Assembly: GCF_950295315.1 (NCBI RefSeq)
Contig: NC_080185.1
Span: 43,127,387-43,191,386 of the forward strand
DNA: 64,000 nucleotides
From: Erinaceus europaeus
Lineage: Eukaryota > Chordata > Mammalia > Eulipotyphla > Erinaceidae
Direction: 5' to 3'
The position numbers were made by a program, and so were the translations under genes. Below the pieces are notes generated by a model. That model was not told the DNA's origin. It searched no databases and saw only the letters and a program-made list of their open reading frames with translations. Shown one piece after another: positions 1-10,193 of this stretch (within the stretch, counting starts at the first letter, position 1; each line of letters begins with the position of its first letter).

Positions 1-369
1 TAGCACCCCGGTTGTTACCTCGTTTAATTAGCACTTCTATTTTTTAGGGACAGCATTAAAGATAAATTTTCTTAACAACTTACAAAACCTTAATGTGACA
101 TCATTGTTTGCCAACCCACCCTGATCTAAAGCTTGGAGTCTAAGAAAACTCTGCTTACCAACAACTTCAAAGAAGAGTCAGCAGCATCAGCTCACATTCT
201 ACAGTGATTTTGTAGGTGTGGAGCCTTTGTTACTTGTAGTGGGGAGAAACACTCTCCATTCTTACCTGTATTCCTCCCTCCCCAGAAAAAGTGACAGATT
301 TTCAGAAAGCACTACACAGGAGAGCCACTGGATATAAGCTCCCTGAAGAGAATTTTGTCTTAAGAGAAA

Positions 370-371
<2 letters not shown>
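1..371. other. Unassigned non-coding DNA
   Basis: No long reading frame, known repeat family or RNA gene recognised here. AT-rich, ordinary composition. Confidence 0.4.

Positions 372-436
<65 letters not shown>
372..436. repeat. (TG)n microsatellite
   Basis: Uninterrupted TG dinucleotide run of about 32 units. The Thr-His or Cys-Val 'proteins' it would encode are artefacts. Confidence 0.98.
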
Positions 437-437
<1 letters not shown>

Positions 438-459
438 GATGGGGTTTCATCGCTCTGAG

Positions 460-597
460 TAGACTTTTTCAGATAGAAAGGAAGAGATGGAGACAGAGAA
501 ACAGAAGGACAGAAAGGAAAACACCACAGCACTGAAGCTTCCTCCAGTGTGGTGGGGATCAGGCCTGAACCTGAGTCACATGTATGACAAAGCAGGC
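460..597 (-). mobile_element. Degenerate SINE-B, antisense
   Basis: Antisense SINE order is visible: purine-rich GACAGAGAAA-type stretch, then CAGCACTGAAGCTTCCTCC, then a diverged GAACCTGAGTCACATG B-box region. Old copy. Confidence 0.6.
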
Positions 598-724
598 AAA
601 ATCTTATTGTTGTTGTTTTTTTGAAAGCAGTATATGTTCCTTTTAGAAAATAAGAAAACTGAAATAACAGAAGCATAATAAATGCCACCACCCAGAAATT
701 AACACTTTTAATGTTTGATTATTG

Positions 725-1942
725 TAATTTGATAGTATAGAGAGCAATTGAGACGGTAAGAGGAGGTAGAGAGAAAGAGAAACATCTGTAGTACTGTTTG
801 ATGACTCATAAAACTTTCCCCCTGAAAGTGGGGGCTTGGGGATTGAACCCAGGTCTTTTTAAATTTTTATTTATTAAATATTAACAAGAAGAAGATTAAC
901 AAGACCATAGGGCAAGAAGGGTACAACTCCACACAACACCCACCCCCCAGAGCTCCCCTGATAGCTTCTCTATTATTTATCCCTCTGGGAGTATGGACCC
1001 ACAAACATTATGGGGTGCAGAAAATGGAAGGTTTGGCTTCTGTAATTGCTTCTCTGCTGAACATGGGCATTGAGAGTTCGATCCATACTCCAGTCTGTCT
1101 CTCTCTTTCCCTAGTGACTGGGGCAGGACTTTGGGGAGGTGGGTCTCCAGGACATATTGGTGAGGTTGTCTGCCCAGGGAAGTCCGGTTGGCACCATGGA
1201 ACCTGGTGGCTGAAAAAGAGTTAAGACATAAAGCAGAACAAATTGTTGACTAGTCATGAACCTAAAGGCCAGAATACTGCAGATGAAGATTTGGGGTCTC
1301 CATTTTGGAAAAAGCTAGTAGGTCTATTTTAGGTATATTCCAAGGGGCCCATGACCCAGCTAGTTTTTTCCTGAGTCTGACAGCTAACATGCAGGTGGAC
1401 CTAAGTTATTGTCTGAGGAGATGGTGTCATAGTTGGAAAAAGGACTAGATAGCTGTATTAGGGAAGAGAATAGCTCCCAGATATGAGGAAAGTATATAAA
1501 TATTGTTAACTGTAAACACCATCAATCTGATTTGGGGCCCATATTCAGCACAGGAACCGGTGTGACCTCTGCATCCCTGTATGTCTGAATTTGTATTCTG
1601 TGGTCATGACTAGGGACATTCCATGCTGCACTACTTTCAGGACCCAACTTCCTTAAATGGTAAAGTACGTTGCCCAACCTCCCTTCAGAGAATGGAACAG
1701 TCCCTACCATTTGGTGATCTATATTGAGGGCAAGGTCCTATAGGAACCCACAGAGGAGTCCATTATGTTGTTCCTGATGGAGATGACCAGTGACAGTGGA
1801 GAGAGGGACTTGTTAGAGGTCTAGGCCCATCATGTCTGTGTGGGAATCCCAGGACTCCCTGACTAGGGCCCTGACTGAACCCAGGTCTTTAGGCATGGTA
1901 ATATGTGTGCTCAACCAGGTGTGCCACCACCCAGCCCTGAAA
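725..1942 (-). mobile_element. SINE-B, antisense, split by an L1 insertion
   Basis: The body is at 725-858 and the head at 1876-1942 (GGTAATATGTGTGCTCAACC, then CCACCACCCAGCCC). The two halves join in register once the L1 at 859-1875 and one copy of its target duplication are removed. Confidence 0.85.
859..1875 (-). mobile_element. L1 3'UTR copy, 5'-truncated, nested in a SINE
   Basis: Flanked by a perfect 15-bp TSD, TGAACCCAGGTCTTT, at 844-858 and 1876-1890. In minus sense it runs from a middle 3'UTR module (about 1290-1875) into L1-END and a T-rich (A-tail) start at 859, all in one orientation. It serves as a reference for the uninverted order of the older 3'UTR. A 15-bp tandem duplication (ATTAACAAGA repeated at 880 and 895) lies near its 3' end. 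Confidence 0.92.
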
Positions 1943-2113
1943 TTATTACAGTGAATGGTTTATGTAGATATCCTTCCAGATAATTTTATAAGTATATATT
2001 ATACATATGTAGCTGTACCACAGTGAAGTGACACTGTACGCAAAGCTTCGTAGCTGCTTATTTTCAGTTCATGACATCCACCATTCCATGTTAATAAATT
2101 TTCAGTTTATCTT

Positions 2114-2433
2114 TTTTAATGTTTTTAATATATGTATTTTTAATTAATTTATTTATTCCATTTTATTGCCCTTGTTGCTTTATTATTGTAATTATTATTG
2201 TTGTCATTGTTGAATAGGACAGAGAGAAATGGAGAGAGAAGGGGAAGACAGAGAGGAGGAAAGAAAGATAGACACCTGCAGACCTGCTTCACCACTTGTG
2301 AAGTGACTCCCCTGCAGGTGGGGAGCCAGGGGCTCAAACCAGGATCCTTATGCTGGTCCTTGTGCTTTGCGCCAAGTGCGCTTAACCCGCCCGACTCCCT
2401 TTTAAAATATATATATATATATAATGTATTTAT
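2114..2433 (-). mobile_element. SINE-A, antisense, with TSD
   Basis: Complete antisense SINE-A body (GATAGGACAGAGAGAAATGG, CACCTGCAGACCTGCTTCACC, then GCGCTTAACCCGCCCGACTC) inside a 15-bp TSD, TTTTCAGTTTATCTT, at 2099-2113 and 2434-2448. A short (TA)n lies between head and right TSD. Confidence 0.9.
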
Positions 2434-2584
2434 TTTTCAGTTTATCTTATACTTACCCAAACCAAAATTTTCTTGCTTTATCCCAGCAATACCCTATGCA
2501 AAGCTAGTCTGTTCAAATTCAAATTCAGTCTCAAACCATATGCTGCACCACAGATCTCTTTCCTTTTAGAAGAGGGTCCTCTTT

Positions 2585-2685
2585 GAGAGACAGAATTTTG
2601 TTTTCTGCTATACCTCCAGTGCCTGTGAACAGTTCTCAGTACCTAGCATTAGCTCAATAAATATGCGCATAGTAATGAAAGATGT
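2585..2685 (+). mobile_element. Probable L2 LINE 3' end
   Basis: Resembles the end of mammalian L2: a 'CCTCCAGTGCCTG ... CTAGCATTAGCTCAATAAAT' pattern ending near ATGAAAG. Old and diverged. Confidence 0.5.
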
Positions 2686-2814
2686 AGGAGACTGGTGATT
2701 TAACCCTAGAATTTCTCTCTCCTACCTATGACCCTTTATCTTCATTTGTTATTTTTATGTGGTAGGAGGGAATGAACCCAGGGCATTTAATGTACAAAAT
2801 ACTGTTGAGGGATA

Positions 2815-3072
2815 TTAAGTGCACATTATACTAAGTGCAAGGACCCATGTTTGAGCCCCCAGCTCCCCACCTGCAGGGAGGACACTTCACAAGCAGCGAA
2901 GCAGGTCTGCAGGTGTCTATCTTTCTTTCTCCCTCTCTATCTCCCCCCTCCTCTTTCAATTAATTTCACTCTGCCCTACCCAATAACATGGAAAAAAATG
3001 GTCATCAGGAGCAATGGATTCATAGTGCTGGCACCAAGCCACCATGATAACCCTAGAGGCAAAAAAAAAATA
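2815..3072 (+). mobile_element. SINE-A long form, sense
   Basis: Head, CCCCACCTGCAGGGAGGAC body, pyrimidine tail and the extra 3' module (GGAGCAATGGATTC, GATAACCCTAGAGGC) followed by A10. Confidence 0.85.
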
Positions 3073-3234
3073 CTTTCTCAATTAATTTTTTTAAATACTG
3101 CTGAGCAGTCTCCCCAGGCCAGTTTTTTATGAGAAAGAGGGAAGGAGATGAGGGGGGAAGACATACATACATAAAGGAGGAGAGGGGAGAAAAGAGATAA
3201 AGTGAAGAAGAGAGAGCACAGCATAGCTGTACGG

Positions 3235-3597
3235 AGCAGGTGTCACCAAGTTGCAGATGCTACTATGATGCCAACCTGACTCACCTGGACAGACAACTTC
3301 AACAATGTGTCCTGTAACCCCACCTCCCCAGAGCTCTACCCCACTAGGGAAAGATTGAGATAGGCTGGGGGTATGGATCGACCTGTCCTGCAGAAAAGCA
3401 ACTACAGAAGCCAGACCTTCCACCTTCTGCACCCCATAAAGATATGTGGTGCATACTCCCAGAGGAATAAAGAATAGGGAATCTTCCACTGGAGGGGATG
3501 GGATAAGGAACTCTGGTGTGGGAATTGTACGGAATTGTACCTCTCTTGTTCCACAATTTTGTCAATCATTATTAAATCACTAATAAAAAATTCACAA
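3235..3597 (+). mobile_element. L1-END fragment, sense
   Basis: Matches the repeated L1 terminal block: CACCAAGTTGCAGATGC, CCCACTAGGGAAAG, CCAGACCTTCCACCTTCTGC, ending in a tail with ATTAAATCACTAATAAAAAA. 5'-truncated; an antisense purine-rich SINE remnant precedes it (about 3128-3230). Confidence 0.88.
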
Positions 3598-3840
3598 CAA
3601 CAACAACAACAAAAAAGAGAATCTACAGAAGTTGCTTTCCACTCCACTGTTTATTAAATCAGTGGTCAGTGAAGATTAGGTAGTAAACCCTTTCAGTCTT
3701 ATGCATAAAAAAGCAAGATTAGGAACAGTATGTTGGTACTAATATAAGGGAAAAACAAATTTCTCAAATACATGAAATCCAAAACGTAATATTTAAATCT
3801 AAGATGTTGCGATACAGTGTACTAGGGAAAAAATGGAAAA
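3598..3840. other. Unassigned non-coding DNA
   Basis: AT-rich sequence without recognised genes or repeats. Confidence 0.4.
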
Positions 3841-4003
3841 GGGCTGAGGAGGGCGAGGGAAACAGCATAACGGTTCTGCAAAAGACTCCTATGACTGAGG
3901 CTCCGAGTTCTCAGGTTCAATCCTCAGCACCACTATAAGCCAGAGCACTGCAGTGTTCTGGTCTCTCTCTATATTTATCTCTCATTAAAATAAAATCAAT
4001 GTG
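3841..4003 (+). mobile_element. SINE-C, sense (1 of 3 in tandem)
   Basis: Head AACAGCATAACGGTTCTGC, B-box-like CAGGTTCAATCCTCAGCACC, pyrimidine run, then ATTAAAATAAAATC tail. Confidence 0.85.
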
Positions 4004-4035
4004 ATATTAAAAAATAAATCAAAATAGTATATTTA

Positions 4036-4203
4036 AAGGGTTGGGGTGACAGTATAAAAATCACACAATACACTTTCATGCCTGAGATTCTGAGGTCCCA
4101 AGTTCAATCCCCAATACCACCATAAACCAGAATTGATCAGTGCTCTGGCATTTCTCTCTCCCTGTATCTTTCTTTCTGTATCTTTCATTAAAAACTATTT
4201 TTT
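4036..4203 (+). mobile_element. SINE-C, sense (2 of 3 in tandem)
   Basis: Diverged head TGACAGTATAAAAATC, then CAAGTTCAATCCCCAATACC and a CATTAAAAAC tail. Same orientation as its neighbours. Confidence 0.82.
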
Positions 4204-4211
4204 AAGAAAAA

Positions 4212-4368
4212 TAGGACTGGGGAGACAGCATAATGGTTATGCAAAAAAGTTTCATACCTGAGACTCCAAGATCCCAGGTTCAATTCTCAACACCACCGTA
4301 AACCACAGCTGAACACTGCTCTGGAATTCTGTGTCTTTCTCTCCATCTCTCTCATTAAAATAAAATAA
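4212..4368 (+). mobile_element. SINE-C, sense (3 of 3 in tandem)
   Basis: Head AGACAGCATAATGGTTATGC, body CAGGTTCAATTCTCAACACC, tail ATTAAAATAAAATAA. The tail served as the target of the next L1 insertion. Confidence 0.88.
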
Positions 4369-5747
4369 GCATGACTTTAGTATTTTTGGCCTTTGCCCCA
4401 CAGCTAGCATGCAGGTGGACTAAAAGTATTGTCTGCGAAGATGGTGTCAGAGTTGGGAACAGAACTAGGAACCTGGATTAGGGCAGAGAGTAGCTCCTTC
4501 TTCTTCTTCTAGCGTTTGCCAAGAGTAGCTCCTAAATATGGAGAAAAGATATAAACACCGTTAACTGTAAACCCCACTGATATGACCTAGGGCCCATATC
4601 TATTTATATTTAGCACAGGAGCCTGTGTAACCTCTAGATCCTTGTCAGTCTGAGCTCACAGTCCATGGTCACAGCTAGGAGCATTCTAGGCTGCACTCAT
4701 TTCAGGACCTGTCTTCCTCGAGTGGCAGAGTATGTTGACCCAGCCTCCCTTTGGAGAGTGGGACAGTCCCTACCGTTGTTGTTCTACATTGAGAGCAAGG
4801 TCCTGTGGTGGCCCACAAGAGGGCTTATGATGATGTTCTAGATGGAAGTGACCAGTGATGGTAGAGAGAGGGATCTCTTAAAGTTATAGGCCCATCATAT
4901 TCTATGTGGGAATCCAAGGATACCCTTACTAGAGCACCAGATTATGGGGTGACATGGTAGTGACCAAAACAGCCATCATTAAAGTGTGACAGTTTCCTGC
5001 CCCTATCCAGCTTTTGTAGTCCTTCCTTTATCTGGCAAGATTAGACTTAAAGTGAGGGAAGTGAAGTTGGGAGCAGGAGAGGAGGGTATCCAGGCCAAAG
5101 TAAAAAAAAAATATTTGTTTAAGTATCTTATAGTGTCTTTTTTAGGTCTTTCCACTTGCTTGCTGCACTTACTGAGCCTAATTCTACTCACTGAAGACTA
5201 CTGCACACTTTTACTTTAAGGGATATATTCTCCCCTAACTTATGGATACCTGTGGACATGTACCGATACCTAAAATAGACTTCTTAGCTTCCTCCCACAT
5301 TAAGACCCTTAGTTCCATCTACTCTATTCTTACCTTTAAGTTCCTGATTATTAAACAATTTGTTCTGCTTTATATCTTACCACTGTTCAGCCACCAAGTT
5401 GCAGATGCTACCATGATGCCATCCTCACTTTGCTGGGCAGATGACCTCACCAATGTGTCCTGGAACCTCACCTTCTCAGAGCCTTATCCCATCAGGGAAA
5501 GATAGAAACAGGTTGAGAATATGGAACAGCATGCCAATGTCCATGCTTAGTGGAGAAACAATTACAGAAGCCAGACCTTCCACCTTCTGTACTCCATAAA
5601 ATTTTTTGGTCCATACTCCCAGAGGGATAAAGAATAGGGAAGCTTCCAATGGAGGGGATGGAATACGGAACTCTGGTGGTTGAATTGTACCCCTCTTATC
5701 CTACAATCTTGTTAATCATTATTAAAGCATTAATAAAAAAATAATTA
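4369..5747 (+). mobile_element. L1 3'UTR copy with inverted 5' part
   Basis: Two parts: 4369-5265 is antisense L1 3'UTR (compare the sense copy at 48.7 kb) and about 5266-5747 is sense L1-END. In L1 consensus order the two breakpoints are nearly adjacent, the signature of twin priming. A candidate 15-bp TSD, ATTAAAATAAAATAA, is at 354-368 and 748-762 of this stretch (4354-4368, 5748-5762); it is A-rich, so weaker evidence than a complex TSD. A 23-bp micro-insertion lies inside at 4499-4521. Confidence 0.85.
4499..4521 (-). mobile_element. 23-bp micro-insertion with 12-bp TSD
   Basis: The core TCTTCTAGCGTTTGCC with a (TTC)n start interrupts the L1 between exact direct repeats AGAGTAGCTCCT (4487-4498 and 4522-4533). 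Other L1 copies (near 1455 and 34942) lack the insert, so the empty site is known. Read on the minus strand it is GGCAAACGCTAGAAGAAGA, like the last bases of a retroposon with a (GAA)n tail. Confidence 0.8.
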
Positions 5748-5928
5748 ATTAAAATAAAATAAATATTCAACAACAACAAAAAAGAATGGAAGAGAAGAAT
5801 TACATCTTGTTTGACTGGGGATGAAAGTTAGTGTTTGACTGGCATACTTTAACCCCAAAAAACAATTTTTGCTGTATATTTCCATACCTCAGCTACTCCA
5901 GCACCTATTACAGCAACCAGTACATTTT

Positions 5929-6222
5929 TTTGAAATTTTTAAATATTTATTTATTCCCTTGTCTTGCCCTTGTTTTCATTGCTGTAGTTATTATTTTCAT
6001 TGTTATTGCTGCCATTGTTGTTTGATAGGACAGAGAGAAATGGAGAGAGGAAGGGAAGACAGAGAGGGGGGAGAGAAAGATAGACACCTGCAGACCTGCT
6101 TTACCGCCTGTGAAGCGACTCCCCTGCAGGTGGGGAGCCGGGGGCTCAAACCGAGATCCTTCACCCGGTCCTTGCGCTTTGTGCCATGTGCGCTTAACCC
6201 ACTGTGCTACTGCCTGACTCCC
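5929..6222 (-). mobile_element. SINE-A, antisense
   Basis: Complete antisense SINE-A, T-rich at left and CGCTTAACCCACTGTGCTAC at right. Imperfect direct repeats with ACCAGTA (5916, 6224) flank it. Confidence 0.9.
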
Positions 6223-6409
6223 TACCAGTAAATTTTTAAAAAATTGAATTGCAAGAGGATAGGTTCATACTTAACCAAATGCCGTCATTTAATGAGGCTG
6301 ACCAATTTCAAAACCAGTACAAGTGAGGATGATGATTGCTTGGCCTATGCCAGGGCTATTTCTTTTTCTTTCTCAAATTAAAAGCATGAAGATACAGAGG
6401 TAAAAATGC

Positions 6410-6600
6410 AAAGTGGTAAAAGAACAGCAAGTGTGTGCCACCCAGGTTTGTGCCTGTGGCCAACATATTGAAGGAAGCTTTGTTGCTATAGTCTAGTCTA
6501 CTCTCTCCTCTCCTCTCTCCTCTCTCCTCTCTTTCCCTTCCTGCCCTTCCCCTCCTTCCCCCTCCCCTCCCCTCCCCTCTCCTCATCAATTTCTACCTGA
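6410..6600 (+). mobile_element. Old SINE-E-like copy with CT-rich tail
   Basis: Contains ATTGAAGGAAGCTTTGTTGC, similar to the SINE-E GCATTGGAGGAAGCTTTGGTGC block, followed by a CT/CCT pyrimidine tract (about 6498-6590). A purine-rich tract follows at 6640-6690. Confidence 0.45.
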
Positions 6601-6792
6601 AAAAGTCACCCTGGAGCTGTGAAGCCCTAGAGATGACTGAAGGGGAGGGGAGAGGGGAGAGGGAAGAGGAAGAAGAGAAAGAAGATATGGCCTTGGGGTG
6701 AGGATAGAAAATGGAAGGAAACACAGAGACTCCGTTTATAAAACAGGAAATCTTGTAGCGGAGTTATCTGACTTTTACAAACTATGTACATG

Positions 6793-7300
6793 GGATTGGG
6801 GAAACAGCGTAGTGGCTCTACCAGAGAGTTTCAGCCTGGTTACTGGGCGGTAGCGCAGTGAGTTAAATGCATATGGTACAAAGCACAAGGAAGGTGCAAG
6901 GATCCTAGTTCTGGCGGCCCTCCCGGCCCCCCAACTGCAGGGCGGGGTTCGCTTCAGAAGTGAAGTAGCTCTGAAGGTGTCTATCTTTCTCTCCCCTGTC
7001 TGTCTTCCCCTCCTCTCTCGATTTTTCTCTGTCCTATCCAACAGTGGCAACAATAACAATAACAAGGGCAACAAAGATTAGAGGGGATGGCCTCCAAGAG
7101 CAGTGGATTCATAGTGGAGGCACTGTGCCCCAGCAATAACCTTAGAGGCAGAAAAAGGAAAAACAAAAACAAAAAAAAAAAAGGAGTTTTAGCCTGAAGC
7201 TCTGAGAGTCCAGGTTCAGTTCCCAGCACCACCATAAGCCAGAATTGAGCAGTGTTCTGATCTTTCTCCCTGTATCTCTCACAATAGAAACAAATAAATA
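6793..7300 (+). mobile_element. SINE-C, sense, interrupted by SINE-A
   Basis: Left part 6793-6838 (GAAACAGCGTAGTGGCTCTAC), right part 7184-7300 (CAGGTTCAGTTCCCAGCACC, ACAATAGAAACAAATAAATA). The parts join across the inserted SINE-A. Confidence 0.85.
6839..7183 (+). mobile_element. SINE-A long form, sense, nested in SINE-C
   Basis: Head GGGCGGTAGCGCAGTGAGTT, full body, 3' module (AGCAGTGGATTCATAGTGGA, AATAACCTTAGAGGC) and long A tail. TSD GAGTTTCAGCCTG (6826-6838) / GAGTTTTAGCCTG (7184-7196), one mismatch. Confidence 0.92.
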
Positions 7301-7384
7301 AGTAAAAAGTAGTTTAAAACTATATACATGTATAATTTTGATTATAATACATGGGGAAAAGGAAAACTAGAAGCATGTTAGAGC

Positions 7385-7585
7385 CTTTTACAGAAAAGAT
7401 TTCTTTAATACTTTCCTCACCTTCTCTCCCAGATAGGTTCCATGTCCCACTTCTTTGCTCCCCACAGCAGCCTGTATGCACCTCTGTCAAACATACACAC
7501 TGAACACACTGTACTATAATTATCTGTTTCTATGTCTGTCTCCCCAAAGGGACCATGAATTCCTTTCAAAGAGGAAGCACATATT
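7385..7585 (+). mobile_element. Possible L2 3' region
   Basis: Pattern ATAATTATCTGTTTCTATGTCTG then TCTCCCCAAAGGGACCATGAATTCC resembles the end of mammalian L2. Old; low certainty. Confidence 0.4.
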
Positions 7586-7684
7586 ACTAATTTCAGCTTC
7601 CAGCTTTTTATTTTTTTTAAAATAGGGTACTCATTAAAGTGAATAAAACTAGCTAAACCAAACACCACTGAGAGGTAGGCGAAT

Positions 7685-8332
7685 TAATATCACAATGGGA
7701 GACCTAATAACAGATAGACAAAATAAGCGTCAGCGGAGATGTAAAGAAATTGAAAACCATCATACATTTACCTACTGGAGTATTAAATGGCACAGCAGAT
7801 TTGGAAACTTGTCTGGATGTTTTTATAAAAAAAATAAAGAATGAATGAAAGAAAGAGAGGAAGGAAGGAAGGAAGAATATAGTTACCATAGGACCCAGAA
7901 ATTCCACTCATATACCAGAGGAAGAATGAACAGGGTCCTTGTACTCTCTAGAGGAGAGACAGAGATTGAATCTAAGTTCACAGGGCAATGTGTTGTTATA
8001 ATACACTATGACATCTGCCAAGGGCACTCAGGAAGCACTGTCTCAGGGCACTGAAATCCAAGGAACTTCAAACATTTGTGCATGAAAATGTACATACAAA
8101 GATTACTCAGAATAACCAGAGAGTGGGAACAACTCTAATGTCCATCACCTGATAAATAAATAAACAAGTGTGGTACGTCCACACACGTGGAATATTATTC
8201 AACCATAAAAAGCACACTGATACATTCTCTGACACAGATGAACCTGGCAAACATCATACTAAGCACAAGTCAATCACAAAAAATTACGTATTGTGCAACC
8301 CCATAGAAATTTCCCAGGTAAAAACATTATAA
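7685..8332 (+). mobile_element. Old L1 ORF2 3' remnant
   Basis: Decayed sense L1: 'CCATAGGACCCAGAAATTCC', then 'CTAATGTCCATCACCTGATA', then 'GGAATATTATTCAACCATAA', the usual order of the L1 ORF2 C-terminal coding region. Many stops and gaps; a short (GGAA)n is at 7859. Confidence 0.75.
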
Positions 8333-8521
8333 GGGCCAGGTGGTTGTGAACCTGGACCTGGTTGAGCATGCATGGTACAATATGAAAGGACCCGGGTTCA
8401 AACCCCTGGTCCTCACCTGTAGGGGAGAAAGCTTCAAGAGTGGTGAAGAAGTGCTGCAAGTATCTCTCTTTCACTCTCCCCCCTCTGTCTCCCCTACCCT
8501 CTTGATTTCTGCCTGTCTCTG

Positions 8522-8525
<4 letters not shown>
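8333..8525 (+). mobile_element. SINE-B, sense
   Basis: Diverged head, GGACCCGGGTTCAAACCCCT B-box region, pyrimidine run and CTGCCTGTCTCTGTCCAATA tail running into (TA)n. Confidence 0.85.
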
Positions 8526-8580
<55 letters not shown>

Positions 8581-8588
8581 TATTATAT
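8526..8588. repeat. (TA)n microsatellite
   Basis: About 23 TA units grown from a SINE tail, ending in TACACATATATATT. Confidence 0.97.
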
Positions 8589-8595
8589 AATTTTT

Positions 8596-9105
8596 ATTTA
8601 TAAAAAGGGAACACTGACAAAAACCATAGGTCAAGAGGGGTGCAACTCTACACAATTCCCACCACCAGATCTCCATATCCCATCCCCTCCCTTGATAGCT
8701 TTCCTATTCTTTATCCCCCTGGGGAGTATGGACCCAGCATCATTGTGGGATGCAGAAGGTGGAAGGTCTGGCTTCTGTAATTGCTTCCCTGCTGAACATG
8801 GGTGTTGACAGATCGATTCATGCTCCCAGCCTCTTTCTCTTTCTCTTTCCCTAGTGGGGTTGGGCTCTGTGGAAGTGGGGCTCCAGGACACATTGGTGGG
8901 GTTGTCTGTCCAGGGAAGTCTGGTTGGCATCATGGTAGTATCTGGAATCTGGTGGCTGAAAAGAGAATTAACATATAGAGCCAAACAAATTGTTGACTAA
9001 TCATCAATCTAAAGGCTGGAATAATTCAGATGAAAAGTTGGGGAGTCTCCGTTTTGTAGATAGTTAGTAGGCCTATTTTAGTTACATTCTAAAGGGCCCA
9101 TGACT
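8596..9105 (-). mobile_element. L1-END plus upstream 3'UTR, antisense
   Basis: Begins with TTTTTATTTATAAAAAGGGA (reverse of the L1 tail) and continues through CCACCACCAGATCTCC, TTGCTTCCCTGCTGAACATG and ATTGTTGACTAATCATCAAT to the upstream 3'UTR module. Confidence 0.9.
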
Positions 9106-9310
9106 ATTTTATAAAACAACAATATATATAGAGGACAGATAAGTGTTGGTCAAGGCTAGAGGTGGGAAGAGAGATTAACTGCCAGAAAGTTTCTGGAAAT
9201 TGTGGAGGATAATGGGAAGGTTCTAGAACTGAACTGTGATATGATTACACAACCTTATAAATCTTACTTTAAAAAATCATATAGTGAAAATGAGTTCACT
9301 GCATCATATG
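9106..9310 (+). mobile_element. Old L1 3'UTR remnant
   Basis: Probably continues the old L1 at 7.7-8.3 kb. Motif ACTGAACTGTGATATGATTACACAACC is typical of old L1 3' ends. Confidence 0.5.
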
Positions 9311-9427
9311 AAAACGAACTTGTGACTGTTCAAACATCCATCTAGTTTACATGATTTGGTTTCTCACCCTTTCCCCTCTAACTGAACTACCTGGTCACAA
9401 GAACTAGTAAAAAATGTGGTGATTGGA

Positions 9428-9590
9428 AGGGGAATGGCTCAACTAGTAGAGCACAGGACTTGCACACGTGAGGCTCCTCGTCAGATTCCTGGTTTCACAT
9501 CTGCTGAAGTGGTGCTCTGACTTCTCTCTCTCTTTCCTGTGAAAATCATTACCTCCTGTGAATGTAATCAAACAAAACTTAAACACACAC
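9428..9590 (+). mobile_element. SINE-E, sense, diverged
   Basis: ATGGCTCAACTAGTAGAGC head, then GCTCTGACTTCTCTCTC pyrimidine run. Confidence 0.65.
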
Positions 9591-9654
9591 ACACAAAGTT
9601 TGTGGTGGGTGATTTGTTGACTGGAGTTCGGGGTTGTGCCCATAGAAACACCAA

Positions 9655-9837
9655 AAGGTTGTAGCATTCCTGATAGAGTGCACAAGCCCCAGGATCCCAC
9701 CTGCAGAGGGAAGCTGTAGGAATAGGGAAGCAGGCCTGAAGGTCTGTCTCTCTCTCCTTCTCTCTCTCTCTCCTCTATCTTTGCCTCTCCTCTCAATTTC
9801 CAACTAGAAGCAATCAAATAAACAAACAAACAAACGA
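9655..9837 (+). mobile_element. Diverged SINE-B, sense
   Basis: ATCCCACCTGCAGAGGGAAG, AAGCAGGCCTGAAGGTCTG, CT run and AATAAACAAACAAAC tail. Confidence 0.6.
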
Positions 9838-10193
9838 GGGGGCTTAGCCAGTAGGTTAAGCGCACATGGCTAAAGCACAAAAGTGCAAGGACTGGCATGA
9901 GGATCCGGGTTCGAGCCCCCAGCTCCCCAGCAGGTCTGCAGGTGTCTATTTTTCTCTCTCCCTCTGTGTCTTCCCCTCCTCTCTCAATTTTTCTCTGTCC
10001 TATCCAACAACAGCAGCAACAACAACAACAATAATAACAAAAATGGGGGAAAATGGCCTTCAGAAGTAGTGGATTTCTAGTGCAGGCACCAAGCCCCAGC
10101 GATAACCCTGGAGGCAATAAATAAAATGGTCCCCAGGAGCAGAGGATTTGTAGTGCAGACACCAAGCTCCTGTGATAATCCTTGTGGCAAAAG
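9838..10193 (+). mobile_element. SINE-A long form with duplicated 3' module
   Basis: A full SINE-A (head at 9838, body deleted for CACCTGCAGGGG) carries the 3' module at 10050-10121 and a second diverged copy at 10123-10193. Each copy ends GATAAYCCTxGxGGCAA. Confidence 0.85.

Noticed and set aside
302..691. 129-codon frame with poly-Thr-His
   Set aside because: Produced by the (TG)n microsatellite and a SINE.
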